The notes under the pieces were generated by a model that was not told the DNA's origin, did not search any database, and saw only the letters and a list, made by a program, of their open reading frames with translations. Positions 11,074 to 21,878 of a stretch of DNA of 64,000 bases are shown here, piece by piece. Positions within the stretch are counted from its first letter, which is position 1; each line of letters begins with the position of its first letter. Origin of the DNA: Lineus longissimus (Eukaryota > Nemertea > Pilidiophora > Heteronemertea > Lineidae); NCBI RefSeq assembly GCF_910592395.1, contig NC_088312.1, positions 2,108,001 through 2,172,000 on the forward strand. Direction: 5' to 3'. The position numbers and the translations under genes were made by a program.

Positions 11074-13317
11074 GTGAGTGTTGTCCGAAATATAGGACTT
11101 CATAATGGCCCAGATTTCACCTGAGTTTAGTTCCTGACTTGTAAGAATAGGTGGCAACACTGTGGAAGGGTGAGGAGAATTGAATGTAATTGAAAAATCA
11201 AAAATTAGACATTTTCTGTTTTGAAATGTATGATTTATGTTTGATGAATGAAAATAATAAGTAAATGTCCTTCACAATTGCAGAAAAAGGAAGCCGTACT
11301 CCAACAAAAAACGTTGAGATTACTTCAACACTCACTGTTTCGGACACACGTATTAACCAGGTCAACCAAGTAAAAGGCTCAACAGACATTGTACGAACGT
11401 CCAGTCTTGGTAGATATGAGGGCATGAGGATTCAACAAGGTCTTTCACTAGAAAGTCGGACTAATAGTGCTGGTGCTCATGATAGTCATCGCTTCAAACG
11501 CCCTGGGGACATCATAGTAGCTCACGGGCCAAGTGGGAAGAATTTAGACAGTGGCCGTGATGCACCTAAAAGGAAGGAAAGTTTCCGCGAGGAGTTAAAA
11601 CGGACCTTCAGTATTAATAAAGGGGATAATATCGGTATTCAAAAGAAACATTCATTCAAAGGACGGTGCTTGTATGCTGATCGGGAGAATTTGAAGTTGG
11701 ACCTTGTGCCGTGCCGGCCGCGACCGTCTGGTGGCGAGGGGCTGTCGTCCGTGGTGGTTCCAGATTGCCTGCCAGGAACACCAGGTCAGTATCTTAGGAT
11801 ATTGTTTATTTGCATTCTTCGGCTGTAGCGCCCAGGGTCACTCTGGAAATGGCTGCAGCTAACTTAGATCAAGGGCCAGCCTCTTTGCGTGACCAGTTTC
11901 TTGCACCCTGCTATATTGGCAGCCACACTTCCAACTTCAGGGAAGTTCAACCTCACCCTTTTGGCAAAATTGAGTCTTCATGTAATGGAGGATTCTGCAA
12001 TATGTATTTCACATAATATCACTTCTGTAACAAGTTGTGAGTTTTTATTGACAATGTATTTCACATGTTTTAAAGATGAAAATATATTCAAGATCTCTAT
12101 ATCTTGTCAAATTTTCAGATGAAAACAAAGTCCTGACGACATCGCTGAAATTTCACTCGGACCGCAGTGAAACTGAAAAGGGTGAAATCTATGATAGAAT
12201 TGCGGAGAGGCTTGACAATATTGCCGAGGACTACCCCAGCACCCCGTTAAGGTCAAATGTTGCAACACCGCCACAACAAAGGGCGACAGTAGTAGTTGCT
12301 CATTCCCCAACACCCCCTGGGGCTGCTGGTGGATATGGTAAGATTAACATCCATGCTATTCATTCCAAAATTCTTCAGAATCTAAGACTTTAACTTGCAA
12401 GTCAAAACCTTTCATCTGACTGAATGAATGGTTGTTTGTATGCTTGTTTCTGTAACACATCAGTGGCAACAGAATAGGTTGTTGGCCTGATCTTGTCCTG
12501 CTGGTATGGAGGGATTGCATCACCATAGCATTGCTGTAGAAGTGCGGTAGCACAGTTGAAGAGCGTCTGGCTTGAGATCGGAGGGTGGGTTTGAGGCTTG
12601 GCCTGTGCAACTTTGTACTTTCAACTGGCCTTAAATATAGTTGAGACTGCCATGCACAATTGATCCAAATTGATGATATTCAGATTTAAGAGTTTGGGCT
12701 TGTTGTTTTCAGATGGACCAGCTCTTGAAAAGGAGATTGCTAAATACCTTCGAAATAAAGGTGACAACATGGATCTCGTTGATGGGGTGAGTAGGGAGAT
12801 TCAGTATAATGGATGGAAACAGGACACATTATGTGCTGTAGAACCTTGCTATTCATAAGGACATGAAACTGGAAAATAGGACAAAACTGTGGGGAACTAC
12901 CTCGTTGATCATATCACAGACATGCAGTGAACATGGCGCGGTGTACGACTTGTGGGTAACATGGTTACATTAGGCATTATTTTTCATGCTAATTTTCTTG
13001 TTGTTTCTTTACAGACTGCCATACCCCAGGAAGCACTAGCAGAAATCGTGCGGACAATGAGCTACAAAAAGTTCAAGAAGGTCATGCGACAATACACGCA
13101 AAATAGTGAGCCAGACTTCCACCAGATGGCACAGCTATTCCACTTGGCTCGTGGTGCCGTACAGCTGGTCGGAGTCGGAGGAAATGCGGTGACTACTATC
13201 AAGGATTATACACTCAACTACTTTGTCGATTACTTTGCCGGGTGGATAATTGGGAAAGGTGGCTGGGACTCTGTGATTGAGGATTCTGACGAAGATGAAG
13301 GAGGTACTCAGGTGTGA
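9795..13317 (+). CDS. Bcl-2 family protein, BCL2L14 (Bcl-G)-like, with a long disordered N-terminal region
   Basis: Five exons with consistent phases: 9795-11073, 11284-11784, 12119-12337, 12713-12786 and 13015-13317 (stop). With the 1-121 exon they give 831 aa; from the first ATG in the large exon (9864) they give 768 aa. The C-terminal 150 or so residues form a divergent Bcl-2 fold: a BH3-like helix IAERLDNIAEDY (12199-12234), a segment MSYKKFKKVM resembling the BH1-proximal part of Bcl-G, and a BH2 motif WIIGKGGWDSV (13243-13275). A BH4-like helix (AIREEAKLVLEKFL, 9927-9968) lies near the N-terminus. The canonical NWGR of BH1 is absent and there is no C-terminal membrane anchor, both as in mammalian Bcl-G. 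The region between BH4 and BH3 is very long, Ser/Thr/Pro- and Lys/Arg-rich and predicted disordered, far longer than in human Bcl-G (327 aa). The expected role is an apoptosis or stress regulator, inferred from family only. Closest relative in the window: the gene at 22956-24888. Confidence 0.85.
11284..11784 (+). CDS. Gene 1 second visible exon: Ser/Arg-rich linker
   Basis: Acceptor TTCACAATTGCAG at 11271-11283, donor CCAG|GTCAGT after 11784, phase 1 on both sides (501 bp), so it can be skipped in frame. The peptide starts EKGSRTPTKNVEITS and contains a basic stretch (KRKESFREELKRTFS). There is no recognised domain and it is probably disordered. Confidence 0.85.
12119..12337 (+). CDS. Gene 1 BH3 exon
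   Basis: 219 bp, phase 1 on both sides, acceptor AAATTTTCAG and donor GGATATG|GTAAGA. It encodes the amphipathic helix GEIYDRIAERLDNIAEDY, whose L-x-x-I-A-E-D spacing fits the BH3 pattern (L-x-x-x-G/A-D/E), followed by a Pro/Thr-rich tail (STPLRSNVATPPQQ). The matching exon in the paralogue is 24220-24116. Confidence 0.85.
12713..12786 (+). CDS. Gene 1 short linker exon between BH3 and the Bcl-2 core
   Basis: 74 bp, phase 1 in and phase 0 out, acceptor TGTTGTTTTCAG and donor GATGGG|GTGAGT. It encodes GPALEKEIAKYLRNKGDN and a short remainder. The paralogue has an exon with the same phases at the same place (23835-23786), though the residues are not obviously alike. Confidence 0.85.
13015..13317 (+). 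CDS. Gene 1 terminal exon: Bcl-2 core and BH2
   Basis: Acceptor TTGTTTCTTTACAG, phase 0, stop TGA at 13315-13317. It encodes the helices around the BH1 position (HLARGAVQLVGVGG in place of NWGR) and an uninterrupted BH2 (WIIGKGGWDSV), then an acidic tail EDSDEDEGGTQV with no membrane anchor. Aligned to the paralogue (23523-23287), it shares KF...M, PDF/PNL-HQ/RQ-MAQ/VAQ, a conserved Gly, and W-I-x-x-x-GG. Confidence 0.9.
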   Translation, partial: TAIPQEALAEIVRTMSYKKFKKVMRQYTQNSEPDFHQMAQLFHLARGAVQLVGVGGNAVTTIKDYTLNYFVDYFAGWIIGKGGWDSVIEDSDEDEGGTQV

Positions 13318-13470
13318 CCAGATGAAATATTAGATGAAATTTTATGACTCTATTGTGTTCAGGAGTTTGCGTGACGGTGATTTGAAATAGGTTATGTACT
13401 TGCCATTTTGTGATGGACATTTGAAAGTTTCTAGCGCTTTTGATAATAAGTTCCATATTTATGTAATTTT

Positions 13471-13476
13471 ATTAAA
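13471..13476 (+). promoter_or_regulatory. Candidate poly(A) signal (ATTAAA) for gene 1
   Basis: ATTAAA lies 154 bases past the stop codon and is followed by a GT-rich stretch (TTGTATGATTGTTGTTTG), the usual arrangement of a cleavage and polyadenylation site. No canonical AATAAA lies closer to the stop. Confidence 0.5.
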
Positions 13477-14051
13477 AGAAATTTTAAATTGAAGCTTGTA
13501 TGATTGTTGTTTGTTAAAGATTGTTTTTTTAAAAACACTTGCATGGTGAAACCTTATGATTATATTGGATATTTAGAAAAACTCAATGGCATCCAAGGTG
13601 TTAACTAGGTCATCAATTGGTCACTGACAAGACAATTGGTCACTTTCATATTTGCGCAATGAGTGTGTTGGGTTTTATATTGCTGGGGAAGGTAGAAGTG
13701 TGAAGAGTATTGAGCTTTATCAATGTAATAACTCAATAGGTTGGTCACATTTGCTCCAAATTTATTTCATGCTAATTTATTATCAACTCCTGCCGCATTT
13801 GCTATGTCTGTTTGTTCAACCAAGATTTCTGGTTGATACTTGGTATTTTTGTAACACCCAGTATGAAAAATAGTGTCTGTGACTATTGTAACTATGGGGT
13901 GTTACAAAAAAACTGTACCCATCATTGTGATATTTTGGTACACCGCTTTTTCTACCCTTTACTTGTATGCTTTGTATAATTTGTATATACATGTAGAACC
14001 TTAAAGTCTTTCACAAATTTCTTTTCTGTATTTCTTTGTGTAGCCTTGGCT

Positions 14052-14087
14052 ACAGTGACACTATAGCATACAGTGACACTATAGCAT
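14052..14087. repeat. Exact 18-bp tandem duplication
   Basis: ACAGTGACACTATAGCAT occurs twice in tandem at 14052-14069 and 14070-14087. Confidence 0.9.
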
Positions 14088-14156
14088 AGATTAAGATGGT
14101 GAGGTCATATAGCCAAGTGCTCCTGCCCATTTAAAATCCCCTGGTACATGCTTGCC

Positions 14157-14249
14157 TGACTGGTCAGTTCTTTTTTTTTGTAATATATATATATATGTAT
14201 ATATATATATTTTTTTTTTTTTTTTTTTTTTTTTTGACTGGTCAGTTCT
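14157..14249. repeat. (TA)n plus poly-T tract bracketed by a 15-bp direct repeat
   Basis: The same 15 bases, TGACTGGTCAGTTCT, stand at 14157-14171 and 14235-14249. Between them are a T run, an alternating TA tract and a long T run. It could be a short poly(T)-tailed insertion with a target-site duplication, or slippage of the whole unit. Confidence 0.7.
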
Positions 14250-14510
14250 ATGTTCCGTTTATGACAACATTCCAAGTGTAAAACGCCTCCTTCTGGAAAA
14301 GACGCAAGTTGGCGCTACTTTCATCAGCGGAAACACAAGTTTTTGTGCACCCTATGTTCGATATGGTATTCTTTTTAACATGTGAATGCAGGGGCACATC
14401 CAGAATATTGTAGACCTCGAATTAAAGCTGTTTATTAAGATGAAACTGAATAGTTTGTATTATTTGTTTGTGGTGACCCCCTTTTGTGAGATACATGGAC
14501 TACCTGTAAC

Positions 14511-15400
14511 AACAGTTTTCACAAAAGGTAAAATTCTCCTCAGAAAAAGCCATCTTTTATTAACTTAAAGACGGTCTCCTCCAAAAGGGAAAATCCTCTT
14601 CAGAGACAATCACTTCCAACTGACTTGAAGACAGTCTCCTCTAAATGACAAAATCCCCTTCTGAGATAGTCACATCTGACTAATCTGAAGACAGTCTCCT
14701 CCAAAAGAAAAATCTTCCTCCAACAAAGTCACCTCTGAGTGATCTGAAGACAGTCTCCTCCAAAAGACGAGATTCTCCTCGAGACAAACATCTATGAGCT
14801 CCTCCTCAGAGACATTCTTTCGCCATTGACTGACACTGTCCTCCCAAAAAAAATATACCGTCAACGTCGGAGACAATCTCCTCTGACTGATCTGATGATA
14901 TCTTCTCTACAAGCAGGTAGATCCTCCTCATTCATATATATGACCTGGAGACAATCACCTCCAAAAGATAAGACATCTGCAGGAACATTCATCTCTCCCA
15001 TAACTCAGGTGACATCATTGGCAAACGTGCACTCAATGGTCATTCTCAGTTGGCATTGGCCACTGCCTTCACTTGATTGGATCTGAAGACAGTCACCTCA
15101 AAAATATGAGATCTCAGAGACATCCATCTCGGTCGGATCTAAAGACATTCACCTATGGAAGATGAGATCCGCTTCAGAGACATCCACCTCTGGCTGCTCT
15201 GAATTCAGAGACTTGAGTTGAGAGCCTTCTCGTTCGTGACATTTATATCTGTCTGATTTGGAGATAGACACCTCCATAAGATGACCTCATCTCAGTGACA
15301 TCCATCTCAGACGGAACCTACAGAAGATGAGATCCTCCTAGGAGACATTTAACTCAGACTGATTTGAAGACAGTCTCCTGTTAAAGATGTGATTCTCTCA
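14511..15400. repeat. Degenerate ~60-bp minisatellite
   Basis: The phrase GAAGACAGTCTCCTCC(AAAAGA) recurs with exact or near 60-base spacing: ACGGTCTCCT at 14571, ACAGTCTCCT at 14631 and 14691, CAGTCTCCTC at 14750, then increasingly diverged to about 15400. Each unit also carries a CTCAGAGACA and a CTGACTGATCTGAAGA block. Stop codons and indels speak against protein coding. Confidence 0.75.
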
Positions 15401-16850
15401 GAGAATGAGATGTATGTCTCTGAACAGGTTTTGGATGCAAACTGTCGTGTATCAGTCTGGGATAAATGTTTCTGACAGATTTAAACACAGCCTTCTTCAA
15501 ACAGTCAGATCCACCAGAGACAGCGATTCATTCATTTAGACAAACTCCTTCTTCCAGCTGGTTATCCATGCTTTGAAGGCCGCCACTACAGAACGACATA
15601 ATCGCCATCTTCAGGACGATTTAGGAACAGAATTGCTATCAATATTCTGACTTTCAGGGTACTTTGGGGGGCTGAGAGATCATTTCAAAAGAAAAAGGAA
15701 GCATAGTCCATGAAGGAGCTCTTTTCTGTGTTAAGTCATGAAGTTCAGGGAAGCTATTACGAAGGACCTTATGCAGTTTTCTCTGATAGATCTGTTTATC
15801 TGGGATCTAAAGAGGTGAGGGTATGGGGGGAGGGGGATTGGGCCACAATGTAGGAGACAAACAATTAAAGAATTTCAAACTGACAATCTGTTATAATAAA
15901 CTTTAATGTGATGAATGCAACTCAAAATAATCAAATAAAGTGAGATAAGGTGAAGAGTTCAGATGGAAAACCCACTAAAAGTCATTCTGAAACGGACTAT
16001 AAAAGCTCCTGACAGACTTCTCAACTGGGCATTGTATTTCCCACAGTGGAATGTTAACAGTGTCTACTTTACATGATAATGATCTTGAAATATTTTGAAG
16101 GTGCTCTTACTGCTCATTTATGCAGATTGCGTAAAGGGTGTAATGAGGAATGAATGTCTCAACAAAAATAGGAGTCAATAGGGAATTTAACAAGCATATT
16201 TTTTAGGTAAGTTCTGGCTGAAGTCAACCATCAACAGTGGGTCCAGAGGGGTGGCGAGCTTGATTTAACAGTCGCACCAACATTTAAATAAATATGTCAT
16301 CAGAGTATTTTCTAACAATTTCAGCTACCATACCCACACCTGTTATTAAATTTAACTGTCTTGAATATCATCACAATTATGTACCAAAACAACGTCAACA
16401 ATATACATGTAACACAAGCCGTGTTTAGACGGATTATCAAAAACTTTTCAAAATATCAGTCCAATGGTCTAACACTCAGCCATGTAAGAGTAACTTCCAA
16501 ATACCTGAATATTTCCAAAAGTGTCAAAACATTACACTGATGCCAAACTTAAAGTATAATTTTTTCCTACCGATGACTTAAAATCTGACAAAATCCACTG
16601 TCTTGACGACTATCTTTAATCTTTCATGGACAGTGGGTGTGAGGGAAATTCTCCAGCTAGCAAAAATATTCCTGGTTTACAGTTTCTTTAGTCCTCGTGG
16701 CTTTCTACAGGCTTACAATATCACAGTCAGTATCAGCCATTTGAGATAAACTGGCCAATTATTGTGATAAGCAAAGTGTCAGCAACTGATCGTGAGCAAC
16801 GTCAAGTCACAGCAGCAGAATGTCCACAGTTTCTACCTATCACAGTCTCC

Positions 16851-19800
16851 TCAATAAAGCGTTTCCCGGGGAGGGGGAGGGTTCAGTGTGTGTTTTAACA
16901 TTGGATGCGTGACAGGCCACTTCTCTGGATTACAAGCTTGCATATTCGTTTCAGCAGTTGGAGGTCGTAGCGGGTTGAATATTTTCATCTGTTGACCTTG
17001 GATACTCAGCATCTTGAGTTCTAGTGGACCCAGCTGGAGATAGTCCTGAAATATTAAAGAGAGGGATGGTATTAAACATGAGTAATTGTTTTCCTGTACT
17101 GTAAGTATAAACACTCTCGAGTCTCTTCTGTCCGGGGAAATTCTTTCCAGCTCCAGATAGTAGAAATCAAGCCCAAAGTTCCATTATCAAACAGTTATCA
17201 TCTACCTACTAGATGTCTATTTCAGAGGCCGACAATAAAACAACTTCTAAATGCATGAAATATCGTAGCAGTTAACACCTTCAGCGCCGAACCACGTAGA
17301 TCTACGTGACCCACCCTCTTTGAAATGGTTATCGGAGTCTCATGGACTTCATGGAAGAACTACGCCATCGCCATCTTCAGGGCAAGGTAAGAACTGAAAA
17401 GACCAAATGGTCTTTTTAGCGGTCTAAGTTCCTACCTTGCCCTGAAGATGGCGATGGCGTAGTTCTTCAATGAAGTCCATGAGACTCCGATAACCAGCTC
17501 AAAGAGGGGGGATTTGGGCCACGTAGATCTACGTGGTTCGGCGCTGAAGGTGTTAAGAAGCATGCAAATAACACTGATTTACTCTACAAGTACCGGGTTG
17601 TATCCTATCATAATACTTACATTAAAATCTTCATCATCAAAGTTGAAGTAATTATCAAAGGGATCCTGTGAACCTGTAACGGACGTGGCCTCACTACCAG
17701 ATTCATCTGAAACAGGTTATTACACAGTTTAGAAACATTGGTCTGTTTAAGAATAAGACGGGAAATGGTCCTTTTTGGGTGCTGAGTTGGGTGAAAATCA
17801 TTGTTTAGATTTGGAAAACACATGTTTCTACCCTTATTTTAGCAAAAATAGCGACAGGCAGTGAATTGCGTTGGTATTTGGCCACAAAGCCAGAAAGGGG
17901 GTCATTTTAGTAATATTGGCATATGAATGAATGAAAGTGTACTTAAAGCTTACAAGGTTTGAGAAATATAATTTTATGGTTACCTACCTTCATCACTTCC
18001 ACTTTCCTCCTCACTTTCACTCTCTTCTTGTGGCGCTGTAATCAGTGAAAACACCTTTTTCTCTACCGCTCGCTGGGTGGCGCTCTTTGGTCGGACAGGC
18101 CGGGCAGCTGAAAGACAATTAAGAAACAGATTTCATTTTTTTAAATTTTGAAAATTTTTACATTTTTTCCAATTTTCTATCAATTTTTTAAATATATAGT
18201 AGTAGAAAAAACGTGTTATTCGGCTTCCTAGTATTCTTTTGATACTAATAACCATGAACATTGACCAGCCACATGAAATGATCACCACCCAATAAGCTTA
18301 CCCTCAATTGACATTGGTTTTGAATCAAGAGAAACCCGTGCTAAATCTAATTCAAGGATGCCTGGTGATGCATCAAGGTCGTCATTCTCTTCAAATTGAG
18401 TCAAATAGAAATTCCTGAAAGAAAGAATTATATTTCTTGCCAATGAATTAAAATATGCTGGCCAATAGCAAGTCCACCCTTGGCCGTCTAAGGAAGATAA
18501 CAACTTCAAATCAGCTACACGTATATTCTATTTGGGACACTCGAGGAGTCGTCTGACAGGTGACGCGCTAGCTGGAGATGTACTAATACGAGACATGCAA
18601 CCCAAGAGAATGCCTAGCTTTGAAAGTATGAGCCAAAGTAGCCTCACAAGCAATGTTTCAACCGTTTTCGGAGATATTTAGTTTACCTCGAAATTTTGAG
18701 ATCATCTATCTTGCAGTCGAAAAGTTCACTCATGATCTCGAGGTTTCTCTTCTCGAGGTTCTCCACATTGCTCAATAACTCATCGTACTCTCGTTTGTGA
18801 ATAACAGTCTGAAAATAATATATTGAAACACCGTTTTTATCATAAATAATGAAATCGGAAACTGCTACTGTAGATTTAAAGGTGACTAGGTATCTGACAG
18901 CTAATAATGACCTTAATAATGCCATTGTTTCTTGAAAACAAAGTGCTTTTTGGGGGTTTTATTTACACAGTAATCGTGGCTGATGCCCTCTCAAGTGAAC
19001 CTACCTCTCTCTTCAACCAGTCATTATCTAATACCTCTTGTTTACTATTCTTATCCATCCTACCCATAGCTTTCTGTAAATGAAACAACAACATCTTGAG
19101 TGAAAAGACCAAACAGATACCAGCTCTCCAGCCCTGGTCACCCTTAAAATCCCTTAACAAAAATTAAAACTGTACTTCAGCTCTTTTCAAATCATTTTGA
19201 GCTGATGATCTGCCGACTTGCTGTAAAACCTAACCGTAACTTTCGGTAGATATCATATTACTGTATACATGAGTTCTAGCCTTTATCATTTTTCTGATTA
19301 CCTAAATCAGAGGCAGAATGGTATGAAAAGAATTGATCAATTCCCTAACCTCGGAAGCGATAAACTTTTGATTGTCCAATGTTTCGTCCATGCTCTGTCT
19401 GATCTCATCCTTGGCTTTATCTAAATTTCTGTTGATGTGTGCTGAAGAAAACAAAGATTCCGATGAGCTTTTTCTGCAACCCAAGCATAAACCTTTTCTG
19501 ACGTAAATAGGTTATATCCAACAAGCATATCAGTTCCCATGCTGGCTGCTGCCATGAAGTCATCAAATCGGTTCCTTGCCCAAAGCACTCTGATCCTGGA
19601 GTACTCCTGAGGGGACCAGCTACTAAGTGCATACACCTAACCATCAAAGTCTGACACTGAAACAAGAAAGTAGCTCAATAGGAATTTGACTGAACAACCT
19701 CTCGGTCAAAAGCGCATACCATACCATTCACTGCAAATTATGTTCAAATTGCTCACCAGTCATCTCCTCAAATGCGTTCTGCATGTCCTCCAGTTCATTT

Positions 19801-21038
19801 TCTAGTAGCTTGATTTGTTTTTTATGGTCATAACAACCCCGATCCTTGTAATCTGCCCAGTAGGTCACCTCACTTTGTAACTTTGCTATCTGCACATCCA
19901 TTTCTTTTAACTCTTCCTTTAAATCTGAAAGTGAAATGGAATTCATAAAGAAACTATTTTCAGTAATTGCCAATTTTACAATTATTACAGTTATAACATC
20001 CAAAGATAACATAGGGACTGCACCCCTGAAACACTGTAAAGATGTAGGCTACTACATTACAGTAAAATATACCGAGGACAAACAATCTGTAACCAAAGTC
20101 TTTCATCAACGCGTAATGTAGCCAGTACTTACTTTCAATAGATTTTATTTCATTCTTCTCTGTAGCCCACTTGTCCATCATGATTGCAATGACCTGTTCT
20201 TTATTTACAACCTCTGCCTCACTCAGTTGTTTCTCAAACTCCTTGGCCTGTTTAAGTAGGTTCCTGATGTAGTAAACTTGTTCACTTTCAAGGCGGTCAT
20301 TCTGAAGAAAGACAGAGAAGTCAGAAAAAACAATTCCAATTTGCTGTCTAGCCTCAACAGGTTATTAATGAGAGTTGACAGTTGCATGTGCATGTAAGTT
20401 GCATGTGCATCTGCATATAACGAAAAAGGAGTATTTGGGCACAGCAATACTTTGAGAAACAAGGATGACTCACCCTTTCTTTGTGCCTCTTATTCCTCTC
20501 CTCCAGTCCTCGAATCTCATACTTGTAATCTTCAATCTGTTTCTCTTTTATATTGATTCTATTCATTGAAGAAAAAGAAACAACAAATCAATTATATTTG
20601 CAGATAATTTTTAACATCAGTTCGAATTTCTTTACATTACAATGTCTTTTGGACCAGGAGTATGAACAAATAATCTGTCAAAAACTTACTGTCCGCTTTC
20701 CTCTACGAGTATGAATGGTGCGCGTGTTCTCACGCGCCCACCCCTTACCTTTGCAGAAGTTCTGTTTCAGGTCAGGAATAGCTAGTAAAACCACTTTTGG
20801 CATATATTTGGATACTTAGGCCTATAATAAGTTAAATAATGTTCAATGTAAAACTATTTGGCATTCATGGCTTGAACAGTTAACTGTTCCCAACATTTAC
20901 ATATGAGATGACTCACTGATAAGCCAACAATGCTTCCTTGAATGTCATTTGTGGCTCCTTCTTCTTTCCTCCTTTCTTCCCCTTCTTGCCTTTCTTCTTG
21001 CCTCCTCCACTTCCCTTCTTTTTCCCTTTCTTCCCCAT
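16851..21038 (-). CDS. CCDC83: Coiled-coil domain-containing protein 83
   Basis: Eleven coding exons on the minus strand: 21038-20917, 20558-20474, 20301-20133, 19924-19757, 19441-19350, 19073-19005, 18808-18687, 18414-18302, 18107-17988, 17706-17621 and 17045-16851. Phases agree throughout and give 446 aa, close to human CCDC83. A Lys/Gly-rich start (MGKKGKKKGSGGGKKK) leads into LLAYQINIKEKQIEDYKYE, which matches the human LLDYQ...IKE segment. Then follow long coiled coils (RNLLKQAKEFEKQLSEAE; YWADYKDRG), NDWLKREV/TVIHKREYDEL, KIDDLKIS..FYLTQ, an acidic linker, and the C-terminal DYLQLGPLELKMLSI block that matches human DYVNLGPLGVKLMSV. This ordered set of matches makes the assignment firm. 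The molecular function is poorly known; the mammalian gene is expressed mainly in testis. There is no membrane or enzymatic motif. A palindromic transposon sits in the last intron. The gene is convergent with gene 1 and co-oriented with the second Bcl-2 gene. Confidence 0.95.
17272..17556. mobile_element. Palindromic piggyBac-like MITE in the last CCDC83 intron
   Basis: Two arms of about 125 bp are near-perfect inverted repeats (TTAACACCTTCAGCGCCGAA at the left; its complement closes the right end at 17556) around a loop of roughly 40 bases. Both ends are TTAA (17272-17275 and 17553-17556), the target site of piggyBac-type elements. Each arm contains CACGTAGATCTACGTG, itself a palindrome. It lies wholly within the intron between exons 17621 and 17045. 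Confidence 0.85.
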
Positions 21039-21054
21039 GGCTATTAGAGTTCAG

Positions 21055-21612
21055 ACTGAAACGGAAAAGTAATTTAATAGCTTTGATGAGAATACATCAC
21101 ACTCACAAGCACAGCCCAGGCCAGACCAGTAGCATGCAGCAGGCCTACTGTGTCCCCCTAGGCCCTAGCCCTAGGGGCTAGACTGCGAGTGCGAGTGTGA
21201 TTGGGATACCCTATCAATTATCATGGTTTGGTACATTTTAGATAACAACTCGCTCATCAATAGTTTGGTTCAAGATGTTCAGAAATCACTGTCATTTTCA
21301 CAATTGCTCTCGGATTTTCATCCTGATGATAATGTTGAGGTCAGTCGGTCAGTCACACATTCAGTTCACAGTCGGACAGTGCAGTGAATGATTGGTGTGT
21401 CAGTGGAAGTAACGAATTTGGTCACATTCAAAGCGAGTTTTAGATCAAAATACGGCCTTCAACAACAATATCATTAATATCGTACCACTGTGAAAAGCAG
21501 CCAATATCACTGAATGCAAAGATAATGAAATATATTGCTCTTACCGTCCAGTTAGGCTAAAATTTTATGGACTTTATACCAAAATTCGTGGTAACTATGG
21601 CTCGACCGCCAT
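21055..21612 (-). promoter_or_regulatory. CCDC83 5' noncoding exon, 5'UTR intron and upstream ATGGCGG element
   Basis: The start-codon exon begins at an acceptor (TTCCGTTTCAG|, exon from 21055), 17 bases before the ATG. A matching donor (CTGGACG|GTAAGA, exon end 21545) defines a 5' noncoding exon and a 489-bp intron (21544-21056). Within the noncoding exon or just at the start site is ACATGGCGGTC: read as an upstream frame it is ATG plus four codons and TAG (21612-21595). The same sequence resembles the YY1 promoter element (ATGGCGG). The transcription start is not determined. Confidence 0.55.
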
Positions 21613-21878
21613 GTTGTTTACGGAAATTACGCGATTTGTTATATCCTCGATGTACACATTGAGGGATGTCGGAGTTCTTCTTTTAACAATAGGTGACGCC
21701 ACCATTAGTTCGAGCTCATATACGCGGGAAATACGAATGCGCATGTGTTGACGACGGTAGATCGGCATTATAAGGATGAGTGTTATAGGGTTTACTCTAT
21801 GTTTATATATCAGCTGGGGACGACCGTGGTATTCAGAAATAACTATTGAGACAGCCACACTGAACTATGTCAAGACTG

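Larger units (their letters stand above)
13500..16850. other. Interval between two convergent genes, repeat-rich
   Basis: This contains the likely end of the gene 1 3'UTR on the left and of the CCDC83 3'UTR on the right (ATTAAA on the minus strand at 16620-16615 is a possible signal). Between them are an 18-bp tandem duplication, a (TA)n/poly-T tract flanked by a direct repeat, and a degenerate 60-bp satellite. No coding exon was recognised on either strand. Confidence 0.6.

Noticed and set aside
12536-12605. tRNA-like sequence in a gene 1 intron (GGTAGCACAGTTGAAGAGCG ... GGGTTTGAGGC)
   Set aside because: Boxes are degenerate and no cloverleaf forms; at best an old SINE.
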